From assembly GCF_016888135.1 (NCBI RefSeq), contig NZ_JACSWB010000175.1:1-64000 (forward strand): a DNA stretch of 64,000 nucleotides, given 5' to 3'. Within the stretch, counting starts at the first letter, position 1. Every line of letters begins with the position of its first letter. Shown here one piece after another: positions 54,710 to 63,190 of this stretch. This DNA is from Leptolyngbya sp. CCY15150 (lineage in GTDB: Bacteria; Cyanobacteriota; Cyanobacteriia; RECH01). The notes under the pieces were generated by a model, which was not told where the DNA came from, ran no database searches, and saw nothing but the letters and a program-made list of their open reading frames with translations. The position numbers and the translations under genes are program-made.

Positions 54710-55128
54710 GCTGAATGCTCGGCGGTTGTAGGATCAAGCCAGGTAATGGTCAGGGGATGTTCGAAGGACTGGAGACGACAACGCCTAGAGTGTAGTCGAT
54801 GGGCAGGAGGATCAGGGTTGGTCAACATCTGCTCACCTACATCCCATTTTCGTCCCTCCAATGGTATTAAAGGAAAGGGAATCACACCAATATTCACCAT
54901 TTCTCCCGCTTCCCGCCGTTGTTCCTACGGAGTGCATCCCAGTTTTGCAAGTTGACCCACCCTTCGGGAAGCGCAAGCTCTACATCCCCCAACCCCTTCT
55001 CCCAGAGCGGGGGATTCAAAGTCCCTCTCCCGTTCTGGGAGAGGGATTTAGGGTGAGGGCAGGGATGCCAGTGAATCAGCCATTGTTTCTACGTTCCCAA
55101 GCTTTTGCTCTTAGCAGTTCTGTTGTGT
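54710..55128. other. Spacer with palindromic repeat
   Basis: No gene supported. The notable content is the stem-loop repeat at 54995-55045, embedded in a ctcccagagcggg-type element. Confidence 0.45.
54995..55045. repeat. Dispersed imperfect palindrome
   Basis: Arms ccttctcccagagcggg (54995-55011) and cccgttctgggagaggg (55029-55045) match at 15 of 17 positions, and the following gatttagggtgagggc recalls the interior of the MITE at 49775-49903. A repeat of this cast is widespread in cyanobacteria. Confidence 0.7.
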
Positions 55129-55341
55129 ATGTCCACGCCTTCTCCCGAGCCAGGTTTTAGCGCCTACGTTGATCAAACCGCTGCTTTGATGGGGCTATCG
55201 CTTCCCCCAGAGTCTCGGGCAGCGGTGATTCGCAATGTGACGATGATCTACGGTGTAGCCCAGCCGGTGATTGCCTTTGAGCTATCTCCTGCAGACGATC
55301 TTTCTCCTGTCTTTTCGCCAGATTTTCCAAGCCATGATTGA
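55129..55341 (+). CDS. atzG: AtzG-like small protein (DUF4089)
   Basis: 70 residues from the ATG at 55129. The block YVDQTAALMGLSLPPESRAAVIRNVTMI is the DUF4089/AtzG pattern, a small GatC-like subunit that stabilises the amidase AtzE. Its stop lies 8 nt inside the AtzE gene, so translation is coupled. Present in organisms without triazine degradation, where the pair probably serves urea-type amide metabolism. Confidence 0.82.
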   Translation: MSTPSPEPGFSAYVDQTAALMGLSLPPESRAAVIRNVTMIYGVAQPVIAFELSPADDLSPVFSPDFPSHD

Positions 55342-56725
55342 CCTCGCCACCGCCGATGCGATCGCCACTGCCGCCGCCGTGCGGGCCCAAACAGTCAGTG
55401 CGGTGCAGGTGGTTACCGCCAGCCTCGATCGCATCCAGGCCCAGGATGCCCAACTGAATTGCTTCACGACGGTCTTGGCCGACGATGCCATGGCCCAAGC
55501 TCAGGCTGTAGATGAGGCGATCGCTGCTGGACAAGACCCAGGCCCCTTGGCAGGCGTGCCCTTTGCGGTGAAAAACCTGTTTGATATCGCCGGTCTCACC
55601 ACCCTCGCCGGTTCCATGATTGAGCGAGATACGCCCCCCGCCACCCAGGATGCCACAGCGATCGCCCGCCTCAAGCAAGCGGGGGGCATCCTCATGGGGG
55701 CGCTGAACATGGACGAATATGCCTACGGGTTTGTCACGGAAAATACCCACTACGGCAACACCCATAATCCCCATGATGTAGACCGAGTGGCAGGCGGCTC
55801 CTCTGGCGGCTCGGCGGCATCCGTGGCGGCGGGCTTGGTACCCCTCACCCTGGGGTCGGATACCAACGGCTCGATTCGTGTGCCGGCATCCCTCTGCGGC
55901 ATTTTTGGCCTCAAGCCCACCTACGGCCGCCTATCGCGGGCGGGTACTTTTCCTTTTGTGGCTAGCTTGGATCACATCGGCCCCTTCGCCCGCTCTGTGC
56001 GCGACATCGCCGCTAGTTTTGATGCCCTACAGGGGCCAGATGCGCGGGATCCAGTATGCAGCGATCGCCCCCCTACGGCCACCGTTGACCAGTTGTATGC
56101 CGATCCCGATGCCCTACGGATAGCGATCGCCGATGACTACTTTGCCCAAGGCGGCCTGCCCGAGGTATTTGCCGCCCTCGACCAAGTGACCAGCGCCCTC
56201 GGCGTGACCCAGCAAGTCACCCTGCCGGAATCGAGCCGGGCCCGGGCCGCCGCCTATGTGATCACGGCCAGCGAGGGCGGCAACCTGCACATGGCTAACC
56301 TCCGACGACGGGCCCAAGACTTCGACCCCGCCACCCGCGATCGCCTGATTGCCGGGGCGATGATGCCCAGCGATTGGTATGTGCAGGCGCAGCGTTTCCG
56401 CCGGTGGTATCAGGCGCAGGTGGCCCAGGTGTTCCAATCCGTAGACGTGATCATGACCCCTGCTACTCCCTGCCCTGCGCCGGAAATTGGCCAAACCCGC
56501 ATGGTGATCGACGGCGTGGAGCTGGTGCCCCGCGCCCATCTAGGTTGCTTCACCCAGCCGATTTCCTTCATTGGTTTACCGGCGCTGTCCGTGCCAGTGG
56601 CCCGCCCCGGCGCACTGCCCATCGGCGTCCAGCTCATTGCCGCACCCTACCAAGAAGCGAAGCTCTTCCAAGTGGCGGCGGCCCTAGAACGGCAGGGTGT
56701 AGTGGCTAGCCCTGTGGCATCCTAG
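55334..56725 (+). CDS. atzE: AtzE-family amidohydrolase
   Basis: 463 residues of the amidase-signature family. Catalytic Lys80 (FAVKNLFD), cis-Ser in AGGSSGGSAA (Ser156/157) and nucleophile Ser180 in DTNGSIRVP, where the TNGS form is typical of AtzE. AtzE with AtzG hydrolyses 1-carboxybiuret in the cyanuric acid pathway. The chosen start (ATG 55334) overlaps atzG by 8 nt. A biuret-like or ureido intermediate from pyrimidine or purine breakdown is the probable substrate. Confidence 0.9.
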   Translation: MIDLATADAIATAAAVRAQTVSAVQVVTASLDRIQAQDAQLNCFTTVLADDAMAQAQAVDEAIAAGQDPGPLAGVPFAVKNLFDIAGLTTLAGSMIERDTPPATQDATAIARLKQAGGILMGALNMDEYAYGFVTENTHYGNTHNPHDVDRVAGGSSGGSAASVAAGLVPLTLGSDTNGSIRVPASLCGIFGLKPTYGRLSRAGTFPFVASLDHIGPFARSVRDIAASFDALQGPDARDPVCSDRPPTATVDQLYADPDALRIAIADDYFAQGGLPEVFAALDQVTSALGVTQQVTLPESSRARAAAYVITASEGGNLHMANLRRRAQDFDPATRDRLIAGAMMPSDWYVQAQRFRRWYQAQVAQVFQSVDVIMTPATPCPAPEIGQTRMVIDGVELVPRAHLGCFTQPISFIGLPALSVPVARPGALPIGVQLIAAPYQEAKLFQVAAALERQGVVASPVAS

Positions 56726-56749
56726 AAGAACGCGATCGCTTCTGGAGCC

Positions 56750-58351
56750 ATGACCCCATCTCCCCCCCTGCCCCACCAGCCCCTTGTCCATGAACTTGAC
56801 CTGATGATTCGGGCCCGCTTTCCGATTCTCTACATCGTGTCGGTGGAGGAGGAGCCGGTGGAACAGGTGTTGCAGCGGGTGGCAGCGCTCACCGATCCGC
56901 CCCGGCATCTGCTGCTGTGGGACGTGGTGCGGGGCTGGAGTGATGACGGCACGGCCAAGGGATCGGTGATGGCGGCCCTAGCGCGCATTGCCCAGGTACC
57001 GCCCCAAGAGCCAGTGCTATTTGTGTTGCGAGATCTGCACCCCACCCTACAGCAGCCCAACAGTGAAAAACAGGCTCCGGTGATCCGCGAACTGAAAAAC
57101 CTGACCCGCGACCTGAAGCGCAGCCGCAAGACGCTGATCTTACTCAGCCATACCCTAGAAATTCCCCCTGGGTTAGCGGAAGATATTACGGTCATTGATT
57201 TTCCCTTACCCGATGCAGCGGAGATTAACTATCTGATTTCATCACTGGTGGTGACCGATACGCTGAAGGTGACTGGACTAGCTCGGGAACAGCTCGTCAA
57301 AGCCTGCCAGGGTCTGAGTCGAGAACGTATTCGTCGAGTCTTAGCCAAGGCGATCGCTGCCAAACAGCAGGTGAATGAATCCGACATTTTGCATGTTTTG
57401 GAGGAGAAAAAACAGGCGATTCGCCAGACGGGAATTTTAGAATTCTTTACCCCCCAAAATTCTCTGAAAAGCGTTGGAGGATTGGAAAACCTGAAACTCT
57501 GGGTGCGGATGCGGCAGGATGCCTTCACGGAAGAAGCACGACGCTATGGCATCCCCAATCCTAAGGGTGTCCTACTGGTGGGCATTCAGGGCACCGGGAA
57601 ATCGCTCTCCGCCAAGACCATTGCCAGTGAATGGCGACTGCCGCTGCTAAGACTCGATAGCGGCCGCCTCTTTGGCGGCATCGTGGGCGAGAGCGAAAGC
57701 CGGGTGCGGCAGATGATTCAGTTGGTGGAAGCGATCGCTCCCTGTGTGCTATGGATTGATGAAATCGACAAAGCCTTCGGCAATATTACCAGCGGTGCTG
57801 ATGGCGATTCGGGCACTAGTCGGCGAGTCTTCGGTAGCTTAATTACCTGGATGCAGGAAAAAACCAGCCCAGTCTTCATCGTGGCGACGGCCAATAATGT
57901 GCAAATTCTGCCCGCCGAACTGTTACGCAAGGGACGCTTTGACGAAATCTTCTTCCTCAACTTACCCACCGAAGCCGAGCGCCAGGATATCTTCAAAGTG
58001 CATCTGCAAAAACTGCGTCCCACCCGCCTTCGGGAGTTTGACCTAGCCCTTCTGTCTCGTCAAGCCAAGAATTTCAGCGGCGCAGAAATTGAACAGGTGA
58101 TCATCGACGGCGTCCATCGAGGCTACAGTCAAGTGGTCAACGGTCAGCGTCGAGACTTCACCACCGAAGATATTATGCTGGCGATCGAGGAAACCGTACC
58201 CCTAGCCGCGATCGCCCGTGACCAAATCGAACACCTAAAGCGCTGGGCAGCGGAAGCCGGAGCCAGAACGGCCTCGAAGGATGGCCAGCTCATGGCAGAA
58301 CTGCGCCGCTATGCCACTCAACGCGGCATTGATTCCTCGGAGCGGGAGTGA
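56750..58351 (+). CDS. ycf46: AAA ATPase Ycf46
   Basis: 533 residues. The N-terminal 230 are the cyanobacterial/plastid Ycf46 domain (FPILYIVSVEEEPVEQVL, LWDVVRGW, LRDLHPTLQQP); then the AAA core with Walker A GIQGTGKSL, Walker B VLWIDEIDK and sensor ATANN. Induced under inorganic-carbon limitation in Synechocystis, its role is linked to photosynthesis regulation. It is 24 bp downstream of atzE, an odd neighbour. Confidence 0.95.
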   Translation: MTPSPPLPHQPLVHELDLMIRARFPILYIVSVEEEPVEQVLQRVAALTDPPRHLLLWDVVRGWSDDGTAKGSVMAALARIAQVPPQEPVLFVLRDLHPTLQQPNSEKQAPVIRELKNLTRDLKRSRKTLILLSHTLEIPPGLAEDITVIDFPLPDAAEINYLISSLVVTDTLKVTGLAREQLVKACQGLSRERIRRVLAKAIAAKQQVNESDILHVLEEKKQAIRQTGILEFFTPQNSLKSVGGLENLKLWVRMRQDAFTEEARRYGIPNPKGVLLVGIQGTGKSLSAKTIASEWRLPLLRLDSGRLFGGIVGESESRVRQMIQLVEAIAPCVLWIDEIDKAFGNITSGADGDSGTSRRVFGSLITWMQEKTSPVFIVATANNVQILPAELLRKGRFDEIFFLNLPTEAERQDIFKVHLQKLRPTRLREFDLALLSRQAKNFSGAEIEQVIIDGVHRGYSQVVNGQRRDFTTEDIMLAIEETVPLAAIARDQIEHLKRWAAEAGARTASKDGQLMAELRRYATQRGIDSSERE

Positions 58352-58460
58352 GGGATAGGGAAGCGATCGCCCCCTCGGATAGATGCTCGAACGCTTACTC
58401 TAGGCGTTTTCTGACTAGTTGTGTGTCAGTTCTCTGTAGCACTCGATCAGAGACGTGGCT

Positions 58461-58784
58461 TTAGATACAAGGAACCGTCTGGACTCTAATGTCTACATGC
58501 AGTTCCTGACGAAGAACATTGAAAATAGTTGTGAGATTATCCATCGTGGGATTACCCTTTGCAGATAACATCCGGTGAAGACTTTTGCTGGGCTTAGATG
58601 TTGCAGTTGCCAGATGTTCAAAACCTACTGTTGCATTGACGAGATCTCTTAAAATGAGTCTTGCTGTTTCTGGTTCACCGTTGAGGAAGAGATAGACCGC
58701 TTCATCCAGGAGTGCGATCGCAAATTCAGAGTCATATTGAAGTCGTGCATGGACGGTTTCTCTGGAGTCTCTTGTGAGTGTCAT
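58461..58784 (-). CDS. HigA-like antitoxin (helix-turn-helix)
   Basis: 107 residues. A C-terminal helix-turn-helix (VGFEHLATATSKPSKSLHRMLSAKGNPTMDNL) in the style of addiction-module HigA-like antidotes; the N-terminal half is helical. It begins inside the toxin gene stop (ATGA overlap), so toxin first then antitoxin, the HigBA order. Expected to bind HigB-like toxin and repress the operon at the palindrome 59237-59264. Confidence 0.78.
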   Translation of the reverse strand: MTLTRDSRETVHARLQYDSEFAIALLDEAVYLFLNGEPETARLILRDLVNATVGFEHLATATSKPSKSLHRMLSAKGNPTMDNLTTIFNVLRQELHVDIRVQTVPCI

Positions 58785-59161
58785 GGCTGTGCTCTCTTTT
58801 TTCTTTGCTTCTTGCTCGATTCGCCCTGGCTTGCTGATTTTCTCGCTTCTTTCTTTCGTTGTTTATAGTCTTGGTATAGCTTTTTGGCTTGATCAATATC
58901 TGACTGTTGTCCTTTTTTTGTGCCTCCTCCAAACAGGACAATGAGTTGTTTCCCATCCTGAACTAAGTAGATTCTGTATCCTGGGGCCCAATCAATCCGA
59001 TATTCACCAATGCCATCAAACCATTTGATACTAGATGTATTACCTTGTTCTAGGCGTTTCTGAGCAGTTGTCACTTTCGCTGCTGCTAAACCATCTAAAC
59101 GATTAAACCATTCTTGATATGGACTTGAACCATCTTCTCTCAAGTACTCACGAACATCCAT
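58781..59161 (-). CDS. RelE/HigB-like toxin
   Basis: 126 residues from the ATG at 59161. The core SSPYQEWFNRLDGLAAAKVTTAQKRLEQG, GIGEYRIDWAPGYRIYLVQDG and FGGGTKKGQQSDIDQAKKLYQDYK is the phage-Gp49/HigB-type RelE fold; an mRNA interferase is expected. The basic tail after residue 100 is extra. An upstream in-frame start at 59200 is possible. Confidence 0.8.
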   Translation of the reverse strand: MDVREYLREDGSSPYQEWFNRLDGLAAAKVTTAQKRLEQGNTSSIKWFDGIGEYRIDWAPGYRIYLVQDGKQLIVLFGGGTKKGQQSDIDQAKKLYQDYKQRKKEARKSASQGESSKKQRKKRAQP

Positions 59162-59236
59162 AGTCAAAATTTTACTTTTTTTTGATGAACCAGATTTCAA
59201 ATAGACTTAAGTAATAACAATAATATGTATATGCAA

Positions 59237-59264
59237 CCAATAGTAACACTTGTGTTACTATTGG
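59237..59264. promoter_or_regulatory. Palindromic operator candidate of the toxin-antitoxin pair
   Basis: A perfect inverted repeat, 13 bp each arm (ccaatagtaacac / gtgttactattgg) with a TT centre, about 75 bp upstream of the toxin start. Fits an antitoxin-binding site; no T-run follows on the minus strand. Confidence 0.5.
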
Positions 59265-59275
59265 TCAAAAAAGAA

Positions 59276-59388
59276 GCATTGCTGAATAGTGGTTTCTTGG
59301 TATTACTGAACCAGGAGATAAACCTCTAGCTACAGGATCCGAAACTCTATGTAAAATGTTGTGGCGTTATGCCGCTATTCAGCAACGG
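59276..59388. mobile_element. Degraded MITE-like element
   Basis: Terminal inverted repeats gcattgctgaatag (59276-59289) and ctattcagcaacgg (59375-59388) share the TTG(C/T)TGAAT core of the MITE at 49767-49911. No target duplication survives and no frame is present. It sits between the toxin operator and the next gene, suggesting an old insertion. Confidence 0.5.
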
Positions 59389-59417
59389 GCTGAGCTAAAT
59401 GTATGAGGAGTGGAGCC

Positions 59418-60101
59418 ATGTGCTTTTCTGCAACCGCGAGTTTCACCATCAGCGCAGCGCTACTGCCCATTGGCGGGTGGTGTATCAACAAAGCCTGGCA
59501 AAGCGATCGCCACTATTTGCCCCTAGCTGCCTTCCCACTGGCTTTTGGCATCCAGCAGGCTATTGAAGGCATCGTGTGGCTGGGGATAGATGCCCATAAC
59601 TCAGCCATGCTTACAGCGGCGGCTACGGGATTTATCTTCTTTTCCCATGGTTTTTGGCTGGTCTGGACACCGTTTATGGCCTGGATGCTCGAAACGCGAT
59701 CGCGCTTCAGGCGACTCTGGCAGATCATGACCCTGCTTGGGATGCTCTTAGCTGCCTATTTCCTGGTACCGTTAGCGTTCAATCCCGATTGGCTGACCGT
59801 GACTGTCCAGGAGCGGCTCGCTTATAAACTCCAAGATCTGACGTCTTCTCCTATCTTAGAAGCTCTAGGGCGATTGCTCTACATTTCCACTATCGTAGCT
59901 CCATTACTGTTGGTGAATCAGTCTGCCGTGCAGGGACTAGGCTGGCTAGTCCTTGGAGCATTGGTGATCGTGGCGCGATATTTTAGTGCAGCTTCAATTT
60001 CTGTCTGGTGTTATTTTGCCGCAGTGGCGTCGCTCTATGTAGGTTATCTGTTTTACCAAGACATTGCTGAAGAGCGATCGCTTCCGGCGGAAGAAGGGTA
60101 G
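59418..60101 (+). CDS. DUF6629 membrane protein
   Basis: 227 residues from the ATG at 59418, which has ggag about 10 bases before. The start MCFSATASFTISAALLP is the family hallmark; seven or so hydrophobic segments follow. Integral membrane protein of unknown function, common in cyanobacteria and some other bacteria. Confidence 0.83.
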   Translation: MCFSATASFTISAALLPIGGWCINKAWQSDRHYLPLAAFPLAFGIQQAIEGIVWLGIDAHNSAMLTAAATGFIFFSHGFWLVWTPFMAWMLETRSRFRRLWQIMTLLGMLLAAYFLVPLAFNPDWLTVTVQERLAYKLQDLTSSPILEALGRLLYISTIVAPLLLVNQSAVQGLGWLVLGALVIVARYFSAASISVWCYFAAVASLYVGYLFYQDIAEERSLPAEEG

Positions 60102-60227
60102 ACGATGAGACAAGCTAGGCACTTAGATATAGTTTTGGTTTCAGAGCATGAACTCAACACCATGACCCATGACAGGATCTTCGAGGTGTTGAGTTAGCAT
60201 AGGGCTAATGAACCCCGCCATAAATCC

Positions 60228-60638
60228 ATGTCCCACTTCTCCGCTATTAAGACTCAGATTAAGAGTGCTGATGCTCTCCTGCAAGCCTTGGCAGACCTCG
60301 GTTTCCGCACCGTGGAACATCACACAACCGCCCAGTCGCTGTATGGCTACCAAGGAGACCGGCGATCGCAAACCGCTGAGGTGATCGTTCGCCGCAAGTA
60401 TCTTGGCCATCTCAGTAACGACCTTGGCTTCAAGCGCCAAGATGACGGCACCTACCAAGCAATTATTTCTGACTACGATCGCGGCCATGACTATGGTCAA
60501 GATTGGCTCAATCAACTCACCCAGCGCTATGGTTACCATCATCTAAAAGCGATCGCCCCTGCCCAAGGATTTGCGATCGAAGAGGAAGAAACGCTGGCTG
60601 ATGGCACGATTCGTCTTGTGGTGGGTCGCTGGCAGTAA
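60228..60638 (+). CDS. ycf35: Ycf35 family protein (DUF1257)
   Basis: 136 residues: SHFSAIKTQIKSADAL start, EVIVRRKYLGHLSNDLGF core and the IEEEETLADGTIRLVV end of DUF1257, conserved in cyanobacteria and red-algal plastids. Function unknown, soluble. Monocistronic. Confidence 0.92.
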   Translation: MSHFSAIKTQIKSADALLQALADLGFRTVEHHTTAQSLYGYQGDRRSQTAEVIVRRKYLGHLSNDLGFKRQDDGTYQAIISDYDRGHDYGQDWLNQLTQRYGYHHLKAIAPAQGFAIEEEETLADGTIRLVVGRWQ

Positions 60639-60713
60639 GTCAGACATCGCTCAGCATCTAGCTATTCTGGTTAAGGATGGTCAACCGGGGGACTGCCTAA
60701 TCTGAAGGTAGGG

Positions 60714-61106
60714 CTAAGGATCTAGGTCGATCAATCGGCCAAAAACCGCCAGACTTTTATGTTCATAGACTAACAAATCTGTGGAACATATCTGCAATAC
60801 AAAATAATCCTTACAACCTGAATTATTGGTCACAAAATTTTGGAGCCCTCTATCGAGAAATCTACGTAAGGGAAATGGAAGTATATCTAAAAAAAACTTA
60901 GAAATATCTTCTGCATTCTCACAAGTCTGAATCACATTCTGTCTGGTTATGGAAGGATTTGCTCTGAGGGCTAAGTCCGCACAAACTTTTGGCGGAATAA
61001 CAGTCGTTGCATGTTGAATATAGTCGTCTTCACTGGGTTTGGTGGCAGCCATAGAGATAAGTGTGGCTGTTAGCCCAGCAAGTACTATTGTACCTAGTGT
61101 ATTCAT
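60714..61106 (-). CDS. DUF4359-like secreted protein
   Basis: 130 residues with an N-terminal signal segment (about 4-21), then a variable helical region with four cysteines and the end QICSTDLLVYEHKSLAVFGRLIDL, in the style of DUF4359. Predicted exported; function unknown. AT-rich compared with neighbours. Confidence 0.65.
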   Translation of the reverse strand: MNTLGTIVLAGLTATLISMAATKPSEDDYIQHATTVIPPKVCADLALRANPSITRQNVIQTCENAEDISKFFLDILPFPLRRFLDRGLQNFVTNNSGCKDYFVLQICSTDLLVYEHKSLAVFGRLIDLDP

Positions 61107-61392
61107 AGGTGCTCCCCGATAAAAATGCTTTCATCAGATGTATACAAATGCCGATACCCCACTCTTCGGTTGAGGATTCAGTGGTTATGCATGGAGCGCA
61201 TGTCTAATGTTCAAGAACCCTCTAAAGGTCACTTCGAATGTCGGATGCAGCCTGATCGCCTTAACCTTCAGCAACACCTGTCAAAAGCCGATCGCTCTGT
61301 GGTACCCTTTGCGAGTTAGTGTCCTAGGGTACAACGGTGTAAACCAGACCCCTGAGACAATCGCCCATGAATGTCAACATTGAGGGAGTGCT

Positions 61393-63102
61393 ATGAGCTA
61401 TCGCATGGATCGCCGCGCCTATGCCGAAACCTACGGGCCCACCGTAGGCGATCGCATCCGATTGGCTGATACGGCTCTGATTATCGAAGTGGAGCAGGAC
61501 TTTACCACCTATGGCAACGAGGTGAAGTTTGGCGGCGGCAAGGTGATCCGCGATGGTATGGGACAATCGCCCATCTCCACAGCGGAGGGTGCGGTAGACA
61601 CCGTGATCACCAATGCGCTGATTTTGGACTGGTGGGGCATTGTCAAGGCGGATGTGGGTCTCAAAAATGGACGGATCTACAAAATTGGCAAAGCTGGCAA
61701 TCCCTACATCCAAGATGACGTAGACATTATTATCGGGCCAGGGACGGAGGCGATCGCTGGCGAGGGCATGATCCTCACGGCGGGTGGCATTGATGCCCAC
61801 ATTCACTTCATCTGTCCCCAGCAAATTGAGACAGCGATCGCTTCTGGGGTAACGACGATGATCGGTGGTGGTACGGGCCCGGCCACCGGCACCAATGCCA
61901 CCACCTGCACGCCTGGCGCTTGGCACATTTGGCGAATGCTGCAGGCAACGGATGCCTTTCCGCTGAACTTTGGCTTCATGGGTAAGGGCAACAGCGCTCA
62001 GCAGCCAGGATTGATTGAGCAGGTGATGGCGGGGGTGATCGGGCTGAAGCTTCACGAAGACTGGGGAACCACTCCGGCAGCGATCGATACCTGTCTGAGC
62101 GTTGCTGAGGACTATGATCTCCAGGTCGCCATCCACACCGATACCCTCAATGAAGCTGGTTTTGTGGAAGATACGATCGCTGCCTTTAAGGGACGAACGA
62201 TTCACACGTACCATACGGAGGGTGCTGGGGGCGGTCATGCGCCGGATATTATCAAGGTTTGTGGCGAGTCTAATGTATTGCCCTCTTCGACGAATCCCAC
62301 CCGTCCCTACACGGTGAATACGTTAGAAGAACATTTAGATATGCTGATGGTCTGTCATCACCTGAGCCGCAGCATTCCTGAAGATGTGGCGTTTGCAGAA
62401 TCGCGCATTCGCCGAGAAACGATCGCTGCTGAAGATATCTTGCATGATCTGGGTGCTTTTAGCATGATTTCTTCCGACTCCCAAGCCATGGGACGCGTAG
62501 GTGAGGTGATTATCCGTACCTGGCAAACGGCCCATAAGATGAAGGTGCAGCGCGGCCCATTGTCGGAAGATAGCGATCGCAATGATAATCACCGAGCGAA
62601 GCGCTATGTGGCCAAGTACACGATTAACCCGGCGCTCACCCATGGCGTTGCCCATGAAATTGGCTCAGTTGAGGAAGGTAAGTTAGCGGATCTTTGTCTG
62701 TGGAAACCGGCGTTCTTTGGCGTGAAGCCAGAATTGGTGATTAAGGGCGGGGCGATCGCTTGGGCCCAGATGGGCGATCCTAATGCCAGTATTCCCACGC
62801 CCCAGCCGGTGCATATGCGGCCGATGTTTGGCAGCTATGGGGGGGCGATCGCGGCGACGTCGTTGACCTTTGTGTCGAAGGCGGCGGTGGCTCAAGGCAT
62901 TGCAGGTAAGATTGGGCTGCAAAAACCAGCGGTGGCGGTGATGAATATCCGTAATGTGGGCAAGGCAGATATGAAGCTGAATAACTACCAGCCGGTGATG
63001 GAGGTGAATCCAGAAACCTACGAAGTGCGGGCCGATGGTGAGTTGCTCACCTGTGAACCGGCGGAGGTGCTTCCCATGGCCCAGCGTTACTTCCTGTTTT
63101 AA
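61393..63102 (+). CDS. ureC: Urease subunit alpha
   Basis: 569 residues hydrolysing urea at a dinickel site. Seen: the HIH nickel ligands in [14 protein letters not shown], the carbamylated Lys in LKLHEDWG, the [15 protein letters not shown] His, the flexible-flap [11 protein letters not shown] and [16 protein letters not shown]. Length is standard. No ureA or ureB precedes it and no accessory gene follows; ureD is 35 kb away. Preceded by an AT-poor 290-bp spacer. Confidence 0.98.
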   Translation: MSYRMDRRAYAETYGPTVGDRIRLADTALIIEVEQDFTTYGNEVKFGGGKVIRDGMGQSPISTAEGAVDTVITNALILDWWGIVKADVGLKNGRIYKIGKAGNPYIQDDVDIIIGPGTEAIAGEGMILTAGGIDAHIHFICPQQIETAIASGVTTMIGGGTGPATGTNATTCTPGAWHIWRMLQATDAFPLNFGFMGKGNSAQQPGLIEQVMAGVIGLKLHEDWGTTPAAIDTCLSVAEDYDLQVAIHTDTLNEAGFVEDTIAAFKGRTIHTYHTEGAGGGHAPDIIKVCGESNVLPSSTNPTRPYTVNTLEEHLDMLMVCHHLSRSIPEDVAFAESRIRRETIAAEDILHDLGAFSMISSDSQAMGRVGEVIIRTWQTAHKMKVQRGPLSEDSDRNDNHRAKRYVAKYTINPALTHGVAHEIGSVEEGKLADLCLWKPAFFGVKPELVIKGGAIAWAQMGDPNASIPTPQPVHMRPMFGSYGGAIAATSLTFVSKAAVAQGIAGKIGLQKPAVAVMNIRNVGKADMKLNNYQPVMEVNPETYEVRADGELLTCEPAEVLPMAQRYFLF

Positions 63103-63190
63103 GCCCTCGGGGGCGATCGCTGCTCTCTTAATCGTTGGCAGGAACGATATACTCAGGATCGTAGCGCCCAATAGCGCCAAGGAGTATGGC

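Noticed and set aside
61324-62238. 304-codon frame opposite ureC
   Set aside because: Shadow of the conserved ureC reading frame; His-rich composition typical of antisense of a GC-rich gene.
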